Assembly: GCA_964609825.1 (NCBI GenBank)
Contig: CAZSSH010000010.1
Coordinates: forward strand, 620,001 to 684,000
Direction of reading: 5' to 3'
DNA from: CAZSSH01 sp964609825
GTDB taxonomy: Bacteria > Verrucomicrobiota > Lentisphaeria > Victivallales > Victivallaceae
Length of the DNA: 64,000 nt
Position 1 is the first letter of the stretch. The number at the start of each line of letters is the position of its first letter. The notes beneath the pieces were generated by a model. It worked only from the letters and a program-made list of their open reading frames with translations, was not told the origin of the DNA and did no database searches. This document shows, piece by piece, positions 51,301 to 60,065 of the stretch. Both the position numbers and the translations under genes were made by a program.

Positions 51301-54195
51301 TCTTCGATCATTTGCCTGTTGGCTGTGCTGTGCTTCCCGGTCTTTGGCGGCGAAGTTAACAATTATCAGTATTTGCTCGATGTCAAAAAAGATCAGGCCG
51401 TCATCAATGGCACGGTCAACTTTAAGCTTGACAAAGGCTTCGGCATCAAAATCGGCAACCGTCAACTTTTGCTCAAGGACTTCACCCTCCCCGATGATAC
51501 CGAGCTTATCCGCAACCGCGACGGCGAGTGGTTTTTATACGCCGCCCAAAGCGATGTCGAGGGGACCGCCAGTTTTTCCGGAGTCAGCGCCATCACCGAC
51601 CGGTCGCTCAAATTATATCTGCCGCAGAGCCTCAACGGCAGCACCCTTGTCCGGCTTCCCGCCAACCTCAAGCTCGCCGACCACCGCTGGATGACCGAGC
51701 CGACACCCGATGCCAATGAAACAAAAATCATCTTCCCGGCCGGGACCGGCGATGCTGTGCTCTGCTTTGAGGAAAAGGAAACCGCTGCCAAAGCCCAGCT
51801 GCAATCAGTGCTGGAACAAAAAATCGAGTTCCGCCGCGACGCCGTTTCGCTCGACGTCAAAGCCCGGGTCAACATCGTCCAAAATGCGGTCAATGAGCTC
51901 GTATTCACCGTCCCCGCCAACCTCAAAATCAACCGTTTGTCCGGCAAAGACATCAACTCCTGGTCGCATCAGGGTGACCGCTTAAGTATTTATTTCAACC
52001 GAAGTCAAAAAGGAGAAATCGCCGTTGCCTGGGCCATGACTGAGTTTTGCGGCAAGTTGCCTTACCAGTGGACCTATCGCTCAATCCAGCTTTGCGACGC
52101 GGCCAGTGACATTGCCAACATCGATCTTTACAGTACCCCTGATATCAAAGCCGAAATCGATTACGGCAAAGACTTTACCGCCGCCGGCAAACCGGCGGTC
52201 AAAAACTTTATCCAGTCATTAAGCGGGATATCCGGCGGCCAAATCAAAGTTGCCGTCTCAGAGGTCGTACCCGAAATCTTAACCAACGAGCAAACCGAGG
52301 TCCGCTATGAGGACGAAAAAGTGACCGTCAACACCCTCTTGCAGCTGGAACTCCTCAAGGGCGGCGTTTTCAGCGTGAGCCTGCGGCTCCCCGACAATTT
52401 TGAGGTGATCAAACTCACCGGACCCGATCTCGCCTACTGGAGTGAAAGCGCGGTGGACAAGCAAAAAATCACCATCTACTTTAAGCAGCGATTGGAGGGC
52501 AAAACTTCACTCACGCTCCAGCTGGCAAAGCTTGCCGAAAAGTCGGCGCAAGCGCAAAGCATCCCCAAAATCACAGTCGAAAACGCCGCCAAAGTCACCG
52601 GCACGCTGGCCGTATTGTGCGAGCGCGGCAATGTCATCAATGTCATCAAGCGTTCCGGCGTTGCCAACAACGACGGCAGCGTCAACAACAACAACAGCCT
52701 CTACGGCCGCCTGACCGCGCCGGACTGGTCGCTCGTCATCGCCATTGAGCCATCCCCGTTATGGATGCAAGTCGAGACCACACAGACGGTAAAGATCAAA
52801 CTCAACAGCGTCGAAAATGAAATCGTCGCCGACTTTAAGATCGAAAACAATCCGGATAAATTTTTGGATGTCGAGCTCCCGGCCAACTGTCTTTACCCCG
52901 AGTTTGACGGACGTTTTGTCAATCGCGCCACATTGCTCGGCAACAATGTCTGGCGCTTGGAGTTTTCGCAAAAAATGGAAAAAAGCTACCGCCTCACCAT
53001 CCGCAGCCGCCTCAACCGTACCGATAAAGGAGTCTTGACCTTGCTCCCGGTACGCTTCCGCAACGCTTCTTCGCAGGCGAATTTGTGCGCGATCCAAGTC
53101 TATGACAACTTGGAGTACAAGCTTGACTCGCTCTCCGGCGATATCAGCCAGGTGAGTTTAAACACGCTGCCGCCATTGCTGGTCGACAAATCGGTTGCCG
53201 CTTTCCGCATGCTCAACCTCGACTGGTCGGCACAAATCAGCACGGTTGCCAATCAAACCGCTGACATGCTCCATATCCAGATCAAAAACATTGACGCCGT
53301 CACCCAGATTGCCGACAACGGTGTGGTGCTCAACCGGCTCAATCTCGAGTTCGACAACCATCAGCAGCCGTTTTTCCAGCTCCGGCTCCCGGCGCAATTT
53401 CAGCTGTGGAGCGTCAAAGTCAACGAGCTGGCAGTCGAGCCGGTGATTGTCGACGATTTGCTGTCCATCCCAATCGAGAGCAGTCAGGGGCAAACCTTGG
53501 AGCTTATTTACTCGACTGTCGGCGCCGCCGGACAAAAGGAGCTTAAATTGACACTGCCCGTATTCGGCACGCCGCTCAATGACATCAACTGGCACCTTTA
53601 CGGTCCGAGAGACACCGCAATCAAGCTCAAAAACAGCAATTTGGAGAAAACCGACCAAGGGTACAACACGCTCCGCCCGGTGACCTCCGGCGTCAATGTC
53701 GACTCCTATGTTTCGGCCGGTCGCCAGCTCAAGAGCGCCGCCAATCTGCGCGATTTCAACCGGCAGATGCAAAATGCAATCGACCTCTCCGGCGATGCCG
53801 CACTCAAAAATGACCTCAAAGGGGAAATGCTGCTCAGCAACCGCGAGCGCAACCGCAGCAACATCGCCACCCGGCAGACGCAATTGGCGCGCAGCAAAGG
53901 CGACAGCGAAACCGCGGCCGCCGGCAACGATCTTGACGCCATCGCCGACAAAATCTTTTTGGTCCAGCAGTCCGGGCACGCCGCGGTAACTCCGGTCAAT
54001 TTCACCTTTGACTGTTACGGTCAAAATATCAATCTCAAGCGTGCCATTGAGGTCAATCCCGAGGCGCAGCTCTATGCCGTATGCACACTCCAAAGCGAGC
54101 GGCGCCACTGGGGCGGTATTTTTGCTGCCGTCTTTTTATTGACGGCAATCGTTTTGGTGTATCAACTGGTTAAAATAACGAAGGGGTATCGATGA
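48367..54195 (+). CDS. Giant exported beta-rich membrane protein
   Basis: About 1,942 residues. A signal peptide (1-19) leads to a beta-rich region of about 860 residues; three hydrophobic helices follow (about residues 855-960) together with a second signal-like helix, then a second beta-rich half and a final transmembrane helix before a short basic tail. A module of about 55 residues with an LP-x4-V core, a Trp, and a G-x3-L ending recurs near residues 223, 746, 1175, 1334 and 1667. I recognise no family. ATG 48367 has AAAGGAAG upstream; the open frame back to 48205 overlaps the preceding gene. It is coupled to the SGNH gene by ATGA. Confidence 0.8.
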   Translation: MKKLLSALLIAIAPVLGAIAPLPPVLPAETVTADRIGLAVSTRSDNTASVKAEIMLEVKEPGKVLLIGNQPLSAGVNECTVRGSRSHFWSAKPKANLEAIGDNLILNVEEPGKFEISLDLLLPVNIDGAKRQLNFELIPTLQGKVSLKLEDNAVNPELKNAIKVDNQANEWIWNGPRFELVWEQSLSSVNQAVVDCKLTSAVAVSHTLVKTCTLAAFKVNRGSLSQVGFLVPADSNLSNVIARSGEAVLWQFDPASRRLTVSAKDKFAANFELLITSERTLKELPGNFTLQLTTPVGITPAGSEIVVGSKNGLKLEPVKQTNLVQSAESPELRKFYRDVLGDAANLNFYTNSNDFSAEFAVNLIKPDFSAESMTQLKLEDNRLQLCFDAKMEIREAPLRELEILFDRKLNFSRVISDRIRPQDYTVSSVSDQQNKLKLTLPADTVGALEFSLLFECEQKSDAKLDLSGLQITDIRNLRGNLLVITEKGIRINNLKTGGLTPIHSSNLAVKINNLNLSFLYRNAPWRLAGDIELLPRNIGGEVFSLISIGENNISGLTLFNWHLTGAPANKFVFQLSKQYENVVFSGLPIVGSKKIAGNPGDPFDRYEIEFRNKLSGPVALLVSYEIIRKDQNTIDAGVIHCLNSEPETVFVAVSGPKSIRTRAVKTGDQQKAITIDQLPPEYAALIGNPVSLLFRSNVPGEVCQIELSPLDKVKSAPLVITNADINATLDRNGNAVFRAALNVSNASCQFVAVTLPAGSKVWETKVNGVIERSNVSGDNKLLIPVIRTKSPQESVLVEFTYAMNFSDLTKISKLEFPLVQFDAPVLARSLTVTAPDDVALRAENMLATPGEQILPVVRCILWGIGALILLAGMLLVKAVAEGRRKLKIFAVTLTALLTLAGVLFALAIVILQAQLTRHTVTLTGNMELPPGGQMIHLGVTYCSGVLYYLKMISCKLVSLGLPLLLPLILVVFAVKKVKSSIICLLAVLCFPVFGGEVNNYQYLLDVKKDQAVINGTVNFKLDKGFGIKIGNRQLLLKDFTLPDDTELIRNRDGEWFLYAAQSDVEGTASFSGVSAITDRSLKLYLPQSLNGSTLVRLPANLKLADHRWMTEPTPDANETKIIFPAGTGDAVLCFEEKETAAKAQLQSVLEQKIEFRRDAVSLDVKARVNIVQNAVNELVFTVPANLKINRLSGKDINSWSHQGDRLSIYFNRSQKGEIAVAWAMTEFCGKLPYQWTYRSIQLCDAASDIANIDLYSTPDIKAEIDYGKDFTAAGKPAVKNFIQSLSGISGGQIKVAVSEVVPEILTNEQTEVRYEDEKVTVNTLLQLELLKGGVFSVSLRLPDNFEVIKLTGPDLAYWSESAVDKQKITIYFKQRLEGKTSLTLQLAKLAEKSAQAQSIPKITVENAAKVTGTLAVLCERGNVINVIKRSGVANNDGSVNNNNSLYGRLTAPDWSLVIAIEPSPLWMQVETTQTVKIKLNSVENEIVADFKIENNPDKFLDVELPANCLYPEFDGRFVNRATLLGNNVWRLEFSQKMEKSYRLTIRSRLNRTDKGVLTLLPVRFRNASSQANLCAIQVYDNLEYKLDSLSGDISQVSLNTLPPLLVDKSVAAFRMLNLDWSAQISTVANQTADMLHIQIKNIDAVTQIADNGVVLNRLNLEFDNHQQPFFQLRLPAQFQLWSVKVNELAVEPVIVDDLLSIPIESSQGQTLELIYSTVGAAGQKELKLTLPVFGTPLNDINWHLYGPRDTAIKLKNSNLEKTDQGYNTLRPVTSGVNVDSYVSAGRQLKSAANLRDFNRQMQNAIDLSGDAALKNDLKGEMLLSNRERNRSNIATRQTQLARSKGDSETAAAGNDLDAIADKIFLVQQSGHAAVTPVNFTFDCYGQNINLKRAIEVNPEAQLYAVCTLQSERRHWGGIFAAVFLLTAIVLVYQLVKITKGYR

Positions 54196-55463
54196 AATCA
54201 CAAATGATCATTTCCGCATTGCTCGTCGGCGGAGCACTGCAAACGCAGGCACTGGAGAGCAAAATCGAGGTCAAGTCACCGTGGACCGTAGCGGTCGAGG
54301 TCAAGGACAACGGTAAAACCGTGTCACAGACATTTACCGTCGACCCGAGCCCGGTGAAGACCGTCGAAAACGAAGTTTACAAAGACATCAAAGTCTGGAA
54401 TCCCAAAAATGCCGCCTGGCAACAACAGGCGCTCACGGCAATCAAATCGCAGGAGTGCAACACCTTTAACATCCTCAAAAAAGATTCGCTGCGCCTCACC
54501 GACGGGAGCGGCAAAACCGTTTATGTCCGGGGCAAGGATTATGAAACCGACGAAGTTAAGGGCACCTTTGGCAAACTTGATAACTCAACCATCGTCTTTC
54601 CCGTGGTCGCCGGCTATCAGTACCAGCCGCGGCGACTCGACTCGATCGTCCTTACGGCCGACGGCAAACTCGCTTTGATCAAGGGCAACCCCCGGATCAG
54701 TGTGCCGGAAATGCCCGCCATCGCCGCCGGGGACCGGCGCATCGCCAATATTTATATCCGCGGCGCGGTCGACGGCCTCGCCGCCAACGATATCTTTTTG
54801 ATTAATCCCCCGGTGTATGCGGCCGGCTCTGACATCGCGGAAAAACTGCTGCCCAAAACGCTGGCCAAACTGCGCAACGGCGAAAAAATAAAAATCGTTG
54901 CCTACGGCGACAGCGTCACCGACGGCAATTACCTCCCGGATCAAAAAAGCCAGCGCTGGCAGAGTCAAACCGTCGAGCTCTTAAAAAAGCGCTTCCCAAA
55001 AGCCGACATCGAGCTCGTAACTGTCGCCAAAGGCGGCAAAAACTCGAGCTACTTTGTCGACGGCGAAAATCTCTTTGCCCAGCAGCTTTTGACTCAAAAG
55101 CCGGATCTGGTGATCCAGGAGTTTGTCAACGACTCGTGGATTTCGCGCCCCGACTTTGACAAGTATTACCCGTATTACCTCAAAGAATTCCGCAATAACA
55201 ACGCGGAGTGGATCATCATCGCCCCCCACTATATTTACGGGATGGATGAGCGCAAGGACGATCCGCGCCCCTATGTTAAAATGCTCAAGGAGTTCACTGC
55301 GCAAAACAACATCCCGTTGGCCGACGGCTCGCTGCGCTTTCACCAGATTCATCAAGCCGGGATTCCGCTTGACACACTCATGCTCAACAGCTTTAACCAT
55401 CCTGACCAGCGAGGGATGAAATTATTTGCCGACAGTATCCTTGCTTTGTTTCCCGAGCAGTAA
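54192..55463 (+). CDS. Exported SGNH/GDSL hydrolase with N-terminal beta domain
   Basis: A 423-residue secreted protein. A signal peptide (about 1-20) is followed by a beta-rich domain to about residue 225, then an SGNH esterase domain: IVAYGDSVTDG with nucleophilic Ser, AKGGKNSSYF, EFVNDSW, and LMLNSFNHPDQRG with the catalytic His. It probably deacylates a polysaccharide or surface glycan. It starts inside the stop of the giant gene (ATGA 54192-54195), so it belongs to the sigma/anti-sigma operon, and is followed by a terminator. Confidence 0.85.
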   Translation: MKSQMIISALLVGGALQTQALESKIEVKSPWTVAVEVKDNGKTVSQTFTVDPSPVKTVENEVYKDIKVWNPKNAAWQQQALTAIKSQECNTFNILKKDSLRLTDGSGKTVYVRGKDYETDEVKGTFGKLDNSTIVFPVVAGYQYQPRRLDSIVLTADGKLALIKGNPRISVPEMPAIAAGDRRIANIYIRGAVDGLAANDIFLINPPVYAAGSDIAEKLLPKTLAKLRNGEKIKIVAYGDSVTDGNYLPDQKSQRWQSQTVELLKKRFPKADIELVTVAKGGKNSSYFVDGENLFAQQLLTQKPDLVIQEFVNDSWISRPDFDKYYPYYLKEFRNNNAEWIIIAPHYIYGMDERKDDPRPYVKMLKEFTAQNNIPLADGSLRFHQIHQAGIPLDTLMLNSFNHPDQRGMKLFADSILALFPEQ

Positions 55464-55482
55464 AAAGTGCTGATTTTGCAGA

Positions 55483-55506
55483 AAAACCCGTGCGCTCACG
55501 GGTTTT
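55483..55506 (+). terminator. Terminator of the ECF sigma operon
   Basis: AAAACCCGTG (55483-55492) and CACGGGTTTT (55497-55506) form a perfect 10-bp stem with a 4-base loop; the U-tract is within the right arm. Confidence 0.75.
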
Positions 55507-55510
55507 CCGC

Positions 55511-55538
55511 TTGACATTCGTAAAATATCGGGTATTGT
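55511..55538 (+). promoter_or_regulatory. Promoter of the ppk2 operon
   Basis: TTGACA (55511-55516) and TATTGT (55533-55538) with a 16-base spacer, about 80 bases before ppk2. Confidence 0.65.
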
Positions 55539-55617
55539 CTATCAAGGTTGCGGAAGAAGTTTTCATTTCTTCTCCTCCGATTGCAGCATTTGTCACTCAA
55601 CACTTGGAGGCGATCCC

Positions 55618-56535
55618 ATGGACTTTTACGACAAACTCAGGATCAAACCGGGCAAGGATATCAAACTTGCAGACATTTCGCCCGACGAGTCGGACTACGA
55701 CTGGCAGCCGGAGGACAAAGCGGCCATCGCCGACAAACTTTTGAAAAACGGCCGCAAGCTCCTGAATCTCCAATATAAGCTCTATGCCGAAAACAAACAG
55801 TCGCTCCTCATCGTGTTGCAAGCGATGGACGCGGGCGGCAAAGACGGCACCATCAACCATGTGCTGTACTCGATGAATCCGCAGGGCTGCCGCTGCCAGG
55901 CGTTTAAAATCCCCTCCAGTTTGGAGGCCGCCCATGATTTCATCTGGCGCGAGCACACCGTCGCTCCGCGCAACGGCGAAGTGGTGATTTTCAACCGCTC
56001 GCATTACGAAAACGTGCTGGTGACGCGCGTCCACGGCCACCTTGACAGCAAGCAACTCAAGCTGCGCTACAATATCATCAACGGGTTTGAGAAGCTCCTT
56101 GAGAGCAACCGGACCAAGGTGGTGAAATTTTTCCTCCACATCAGCAAAGACGAGCAACTCAAGCGCTTCGGCGAGCGGCTCAACGACCCCGACAAGCACT
56201 GGAAAATCTCCGACAACGATTACCGCGAGCGCGAATACTGGGACGACTACATGGCCGCCTTTGACGACTGCATCAACCATTGCACCACCGACGAGGCGCC
56301 GTGGTTTGTCATCCCGTCCAACAACAAGGATTTCCGCAATCTCGCGGTTTCCGAAATTTTAATCCAGACCTTGCAGCAGATGGACCCCAAGATCCCCGCC
56401 CCCACGGTGGACATCGCCGAAATCCGCAAACTTTACCACCAAAATTTGCAATTATCGCAAATGCAGGCGCCGGACGAAGACGACAAGCCCAAAGACAAGG
56501 ACAAAAAGGGCAAAAAAAAGAAAAAACATAAATGA
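55618..56535 (+). CDS. ppk2: Polyphosphate kinase 2
   Basis: A PPK2-family enzyme of 305 residues that uses polyphosphate to phosphorylate nucleotides. Walker A is MDAGGKDGT near residue 70; the IFNRSHYENVLVTRVHG segment carries the Walker B-like part and catalytic residues; RLNDPDKHWKISDNDYREREYWDDYMAAFDD is the characteristic lid/helix region. The C-terminus is a charged Lys-rich tail. The TTGGAGG before the ATG is a good ribosome binding site. Subclass (AMP versus ADP phosphorylation) is not clear. It overlaps the next gene by 4 bases. Confidence 0.9.
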   Translation: MDFYDKLRIKPGKDIKLADISPDESDYDWQPEDKAAIADKLLKNGRKLLNLQYKLYAENKQSLLIVLQAMDAGGKDGTINHVLYSMNPQGCRCQAFKIPSSLEAAHDFIWREHTVAPRNGEVVIFNRSHYENVLVTRVHGHLDSKQLKLRYNIINGFEKLLESNRTKVVKFFLHISKDEQLKRFGERLNDPDKHWKISDNDYREREYWDDYMAAFDDCINHCTTDEAPWFVIPSNNKDFRNLAVSEILIQTLQQMDPKIPAPTVDIAEIRKLYHQNLQLSQMQAPDEDDKPKDKDKKGKKKKKHK

Positions 56536-57800
56536 GTTTCCATATCCTCCCCAATCCATTGACGGCAACTCAAATCACCGTATTGTTTGTCTTTTTGGCG
56601 ACCTACTCCGGCTTGGCGGCCGGGCGTTGGATTTTTGTCAAACTCGACCGGGTCGGCATCGCCCTTTTGGGCGCGATTGCCATGCTGGCATTGGGCTGCA
56701 TCAAGCTCCCGCAGGCGGTGGCGGCGGTCAACGTCGAGTCGATTTTATTGTTGTTTGCGTTGATGGTAATTGCTTCCCAGCTCCATTATGCCGGTTTTTA
56801 CGGTTGGGTGGCCGAGCATGTATTGGAGTCGCTGACCGACAAGCCGGCCAGATTTCTGGCGGTACTGATTGCCTTAAGCGGGATTTTGTCAGCGTTTCTC
56901 AACAATGACGTGGTGGTGCTGGCCATTGCGCCCATTGTTGTCACTTCGCTCCTAAAAAAGAAGCGCAACCCGGTTCCCTTTTTGATCGCACTCGCTCTTT
57001 CTTCCAACATCGGCTGCGCCTTGACCACCATCGGCAACGCTCAAAACGTGCTGATTGGAGAAATGGGCGATATCTCGTTTTTTCGCTACATGACGTTTGC
57101 GGCGGCACCGGTGCTGCTCTCGCTCGCCGTCTGTTATGCAATCGTCTACTTTTTGGGGCGCAAAACCTTTGACCGCGAAATCAAAACCGCCGCGCTTACC
57201 GAGGAAGTATACACCGATCTGCCGTTTAACCGCTGGCGCTCAATTAAGGGTACCGGAGTGCTGCTCATTATCGTCATTTTGTTTACCACGACCGGGTTGC
57301 CGCGCTATCTGGTGGCGATGACCGGAGCCGGGCTGTTGCTGTGCAGCCACATGCTCCCCAGCCGCGATGTCTTAAAGGGGATCAACTGGCAGCTGTTGCT
57401 GTTGTTTATCAGCTTGTTTGTGGTGGTAGGCGCGTTCAGCGAAAGCAAGCTCGCCGAACGGATGCTTGATTTCCTGACCGGGCACGGGATTGACGTCAAC
57501 GATCCGTTGCAATTAGCGGTGATTTCCGGGATCTTGAGCAACTGCATCAATAACTCGGCGACCGTGATGCTGCTCGTCCACACAGTTGACCTATCCAACC
57601 CGATGAATTGCTATGCCCTGGCGTTATCCAACGCGTTTGCCGGCAACTTTATGGTCATCGGCAGTCTGGCAAACATCATCGCCGCCCAGTGCGCGGAGAG
57701 TTTTGGGCTGCAAATTTCGTTCCGCGAATTTTTTTGCTACGGTGCGCCGACGGCAATCGTCTCGATGCTGATTTTACTCGGGTGGATTTGTTTGTTTTGA
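56532..57800 (+). CDS. Ion-transporter superfamily permease (ArsB/SLC13-like)
   Basis: A 422-residue polytopic inner-membrane protein with about 11 predicted helices. Two inverted-repeat halves are visible: SAFLNNDVVVLAIAPIVVTSL with TTIGNAQNVLIGE in the first, and SNCINNSATVMLLVHTV with ANIIAA in the second. Such N-N-D/N-N-S helical breaks are typical of the ion transporter (ArsB/NhaD/DASS) superfamily. The substrate could be a dicarboxylate, arsenite or another anion. Its ATG overlaps the ppk2 stop, suggesting a link to phosphate or energy storage that the sequence cannot prove. Confidence 0.8.
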   Translation: MSFHILPNPLTATQITVLFVFLATYSGLAAGRWIFVKLDRVGIALLGAIAMLALGCIKLPQAVAAVNVESILLLFALMVIASQLHYAGFYGWVAEHVLESLTDKPARFLAVLIALSGILSAFLNNDVVVLAIAPIVVTSLLKKKRNPVPFLIALALSSNIGCALTTIGNAQNVLIGEMGDISFFRYMTFAAAPVLLSLAVCYAIVYFLGRKTFDREIKTAALTEEVYTDLPFNRWRSIKGTGVLLIIVILFTTTGLPRYLVAMTGAGLLLCSHMLPSRDVLKGINWQLLLLFISLFVVVGAFSESKLAERMLDFLTGHGIDVNDPLQLAVISGILSNCINNSATVMLLVHTVDLSNPMNCYALALSNAFAGNFMVIGSLANIIAAQCAESFGLQISFREFFCYGAPTAIVSMLILLGWICLF

Positions 57801-57878
57801 AAAATTAACGCATGATTTGCAATCCCGGCGGTTTGATGCTATTTTATCAATCGGCCACAAAACTTGGAGGATAACGCT

Positions 57879-59264
57879 TTGTTCAAAAATTTGACTTCTA
57901 CCCAAAAATATTTTTACAGCTTACTGCTGTTTCTTGGTGTCATTTATCTCGGACTCTCCTTTTTGCGCGGCGTCCCGAGCGGCGACGAGACCAGAGTCGC
58001 CGGGATCAGCATGGAGATGCTGATGCGGGGCAATTACATTGTACCATATCTCAACGGCGAATATTTTTTGGAGTATCCGCCGTTTTATTATATCTTGAGC
58101 GCCCTGTCCATGAAAGTCTTCGGCACCAACGAGTGGGCGGTCCGGCTACCCGGCTTGCTAGCGGGCATCGCCGGCTGCATGGTGCTCTTTCAGATCATCA
58201 AAGAGCTCAAATTCTCCGACCTCTCCGCCTTTTTGGCCGGGTTTTTTCTCGGGACAAGCATTCAATATTTTAACAGCTCCAAAGCCTGCATCGTCGACGG
58301 GGTGCTGAGTTTTTGTATCATAGCCTCGGTTTACTGCTGGATCAAAATTTATTTTTCACGGCGCAATGTCTATTTTTTGTGGCTGACGGTCTTTTTAGCG
58401 CTGGGGGTGATGACCAAGGGGTTGTTTGCGCTCGCCATGTTTAACGCCGGATGCGGCGCCTTTTTGATCCGCGAGGACATCGTCCAAAAGAAACTTCACA
58501 TTACCCGCTATTTGCTGGTGGCGGCGGCCAATATTCTCGCCTTGGCGTTGGTCGGGATCTGGGTTTACGCATTGTACGTTAACACCAATCACGACCTGGA
58601 GGCAGTCAAAACCTTTGTCATTACCAACAACATTGGACGTTTCTCCGGCAGTCAGGGCGACCATGTCGAGGGCTTCTGGTACTATTTTATCAAACTTCCG
58701 TCGCTGTTTTGGCCATACTTGCTGTTGCTCCCCTTTGCAATTTATCAGGCCGTCAAGACCGATGACAACCGCAAGGTGCTCCTTTACTTTCTTACGTTCG
58801 GCTTTTTGCTGTTGCTTTGCGCCTCGGCCAAGCGGCAGATTTACCTGTTGCCGCTGTATGCTTTTGCGGCGGGACTGTGCGCAGTGATGATCGGTGAATT
58901 TTTACAGTGCTGGCATTGTCATTTGAGCAAAAAACAATGTCTGGCGTTTTTGGGCGCTTTTGCCACCGTGTATCTGATCATTACTTTGATTATTTCGCTG
59001 CGCGAAAATACTGAGCGAATGGACGATTTTTTTAACAAAATCGAAAGAAAAAACGTCTATGTCCTGGCAGGCTCGACCCCGGAGCGGCTGCTGGGTGCAG
59101 CTTATTTTTACCGTCAAAAGCTTACGCCGGCAATTACGCTGGAGCAATTGGACCAACTGCAAAGCGATGATATTTTGATCGGCCGCAACCTTCCCCAAGC
59201 GTTGCAGGGCAAAGTTGAGATTCTGACTGACCGCTGCTGGATCTACCAAGTAAAAAAGCAGTAA
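57879..59264 (+). CDS. GT39-type membrane glycosyltransferase
   Basis: A 461-residue integral membrane glycosyltransferase of the ArnT/protein O-mannosyltransferase (PMT_2) superfamily that uses polyprenyl-phosphate sugars outside the inner membrane. The first loop carries the catalytic acidic pair in SGDETRVAG, followed by GNYIVPYLNGEYFLEYPPFYY and EWAVRLPGLLAG. About ten hydrophobic segments follow. I start at TTG 57879 because GGAGG (57866-57870) sits 8 bases before it; the longer reading from TTG 57864 would place the ribosome binding site inside the gene. Acceptor could be lipid A, a glycan or protein. Confidence 0.85.
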   Translation: MFKNLTSTQKYFYSLLLFLGVIYLGLSFLRGVPSGDETRVAGISMEMLMRGNYIVPYLNGEYFLEYPPFYYILSALSMKVFGTNEWAVRLPGLLAGIAGCMVLFQIIKELKFSDLSAFLAGFFLGTSIQYFNSSKACIVDGVLSFCIIASVYCWIKIYFSRRNVYFLWLTVFLALGVMTKGLFALAMFNAGCGAFLIREDIVQKKLHITRYLLVAAANILALALVGIWVYALYVNTNHDLEAVKTFVITNNIGRFSGSQGDHVEGFWYYFIKLPSLFWPYLLLLPFAIYQAVKTDDNRKVLLYFLTFGFLLLLCASAKRQIYLLPLYAFAAGLCAVMIGEFLQCWHCHLSKKQCLAFLGAFATVYLIITLIISLRENTERMDDFFNKIERKNVYVLAGSTPERLLGAAYFYRQKLTPAITLEQLDQLQSDDILIGRNLPQALQGKVEILTDRCWIYQVKKQ

Positions 59265-59274
59265 GTGCCTTGGA

Positions 59275-60060
59275 TCACTGCCGGATATGCGGCTGCATCC
59301 GGTAAAAGCTCCCGGCAAAAAGTTTCACCGCCGTCTCGGCAAAATGCCGCGGCTCAAAAAATTCCGCCGAAAAGATGTCCAAATACAGCGACTGCGACTC
59401 TTTGTCCCAGCGCCCGGAGATCGTTTTTAAGGGGTTGGTCAACGTAAAATGCCACGCCCGCCCGCTCTCACGCAAACAGTCGTGCGTCGCCGCCAAACCA
59501 AGCTCGGCGGCAAGCACCGACAGCGTCAGTTTTAGCTCGGCGGCGGGAAGTTTGCAATCATACACATCCACCGCGCAGGAAATCGCCCGGGCCTGAGTCT
59601 CCTCAAAGCGCTGCTTCCAGTCCAAACGATAAGTCTTGTTGTCCATTTGATGATAAACCGGCACCGCCCGTATGAGTCCGTCATGGGTGACGATTCCCCG
59701 GTTAAGCACCCCCGAGATCACATACTTGCCTGAATTTAGCTCTCTTGCCAGTACTTTGATCGCGACATCAAAATTAATCGTCTCGCCGCAGGTAAAAATA
59801 TCCACCGCCGCATAATCATACTCCGGCCAGGCATGGACGGCAAAGTGCGACTCGCTGATCACCACCACCCCGCTCACGCCCTGCGGCTCAAAATTGTGAA
59901 AATTAGAGCTGATGACATGGGCCCCGGCCGCTTGTGCCGAGCGGATAAAAATATCCTCCATCAGCGTTGCGTCGGACAGGATTGCCGCTTTGCAATCATA
60001 AAACTCCAGCGTCAGATGCCGTCCCAGCACTACGGCGGAGTCATGACTTGATTTATGCAT
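59275..60060 (-). CDS. speD: S-adenosylmethionine decarboxylase with extra C-terminal domain
   Basis: Makes decarboxylated SAM for spermidine synthesis. The N-terminal domain (about 1-130) is the prokaryotic class 1B type: GRHLTLEFYDC, VISESHFAVHAWPEYDYAAVDIFTCG with the self-cleavage site before Ser71, which becomes the pyruvoyl cofactor. The protein is about 261 residues, twice the usual length; the C-terminal 120 residues have no cleavage motif and are probably a degenerate second copy or a regulatory part. ATG 60060 is the family-like start, 5 bases after the PpiD-like gene ends. No speE is visible. Confidence 0.85.
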   Translation of the reverse strand: MHKSSHDSAVVLGRHLTLEFYDCKAAILSDATLMEDIFIRSAQAAGAHVISSNFHNFEPQGVSGVVVISESHFAVHAWPEYDYAAVDIFTCGETINFDVAIKVLARELNSGKYVISGVLNRGIVTHDGLIRAVPVYHQMDNKTYRLDWKQRFEETQARAISCAVDVYDCKLPAAELKLTLSVLAAELGLAATHDCLRESGRAWHFTLTNPLKTISGRWDKESQSLYLDIFSAEFFEPRHFAETAVKLFAGSFYRMQPHIRQ

Positions 60061-60065
60061 AAAAC

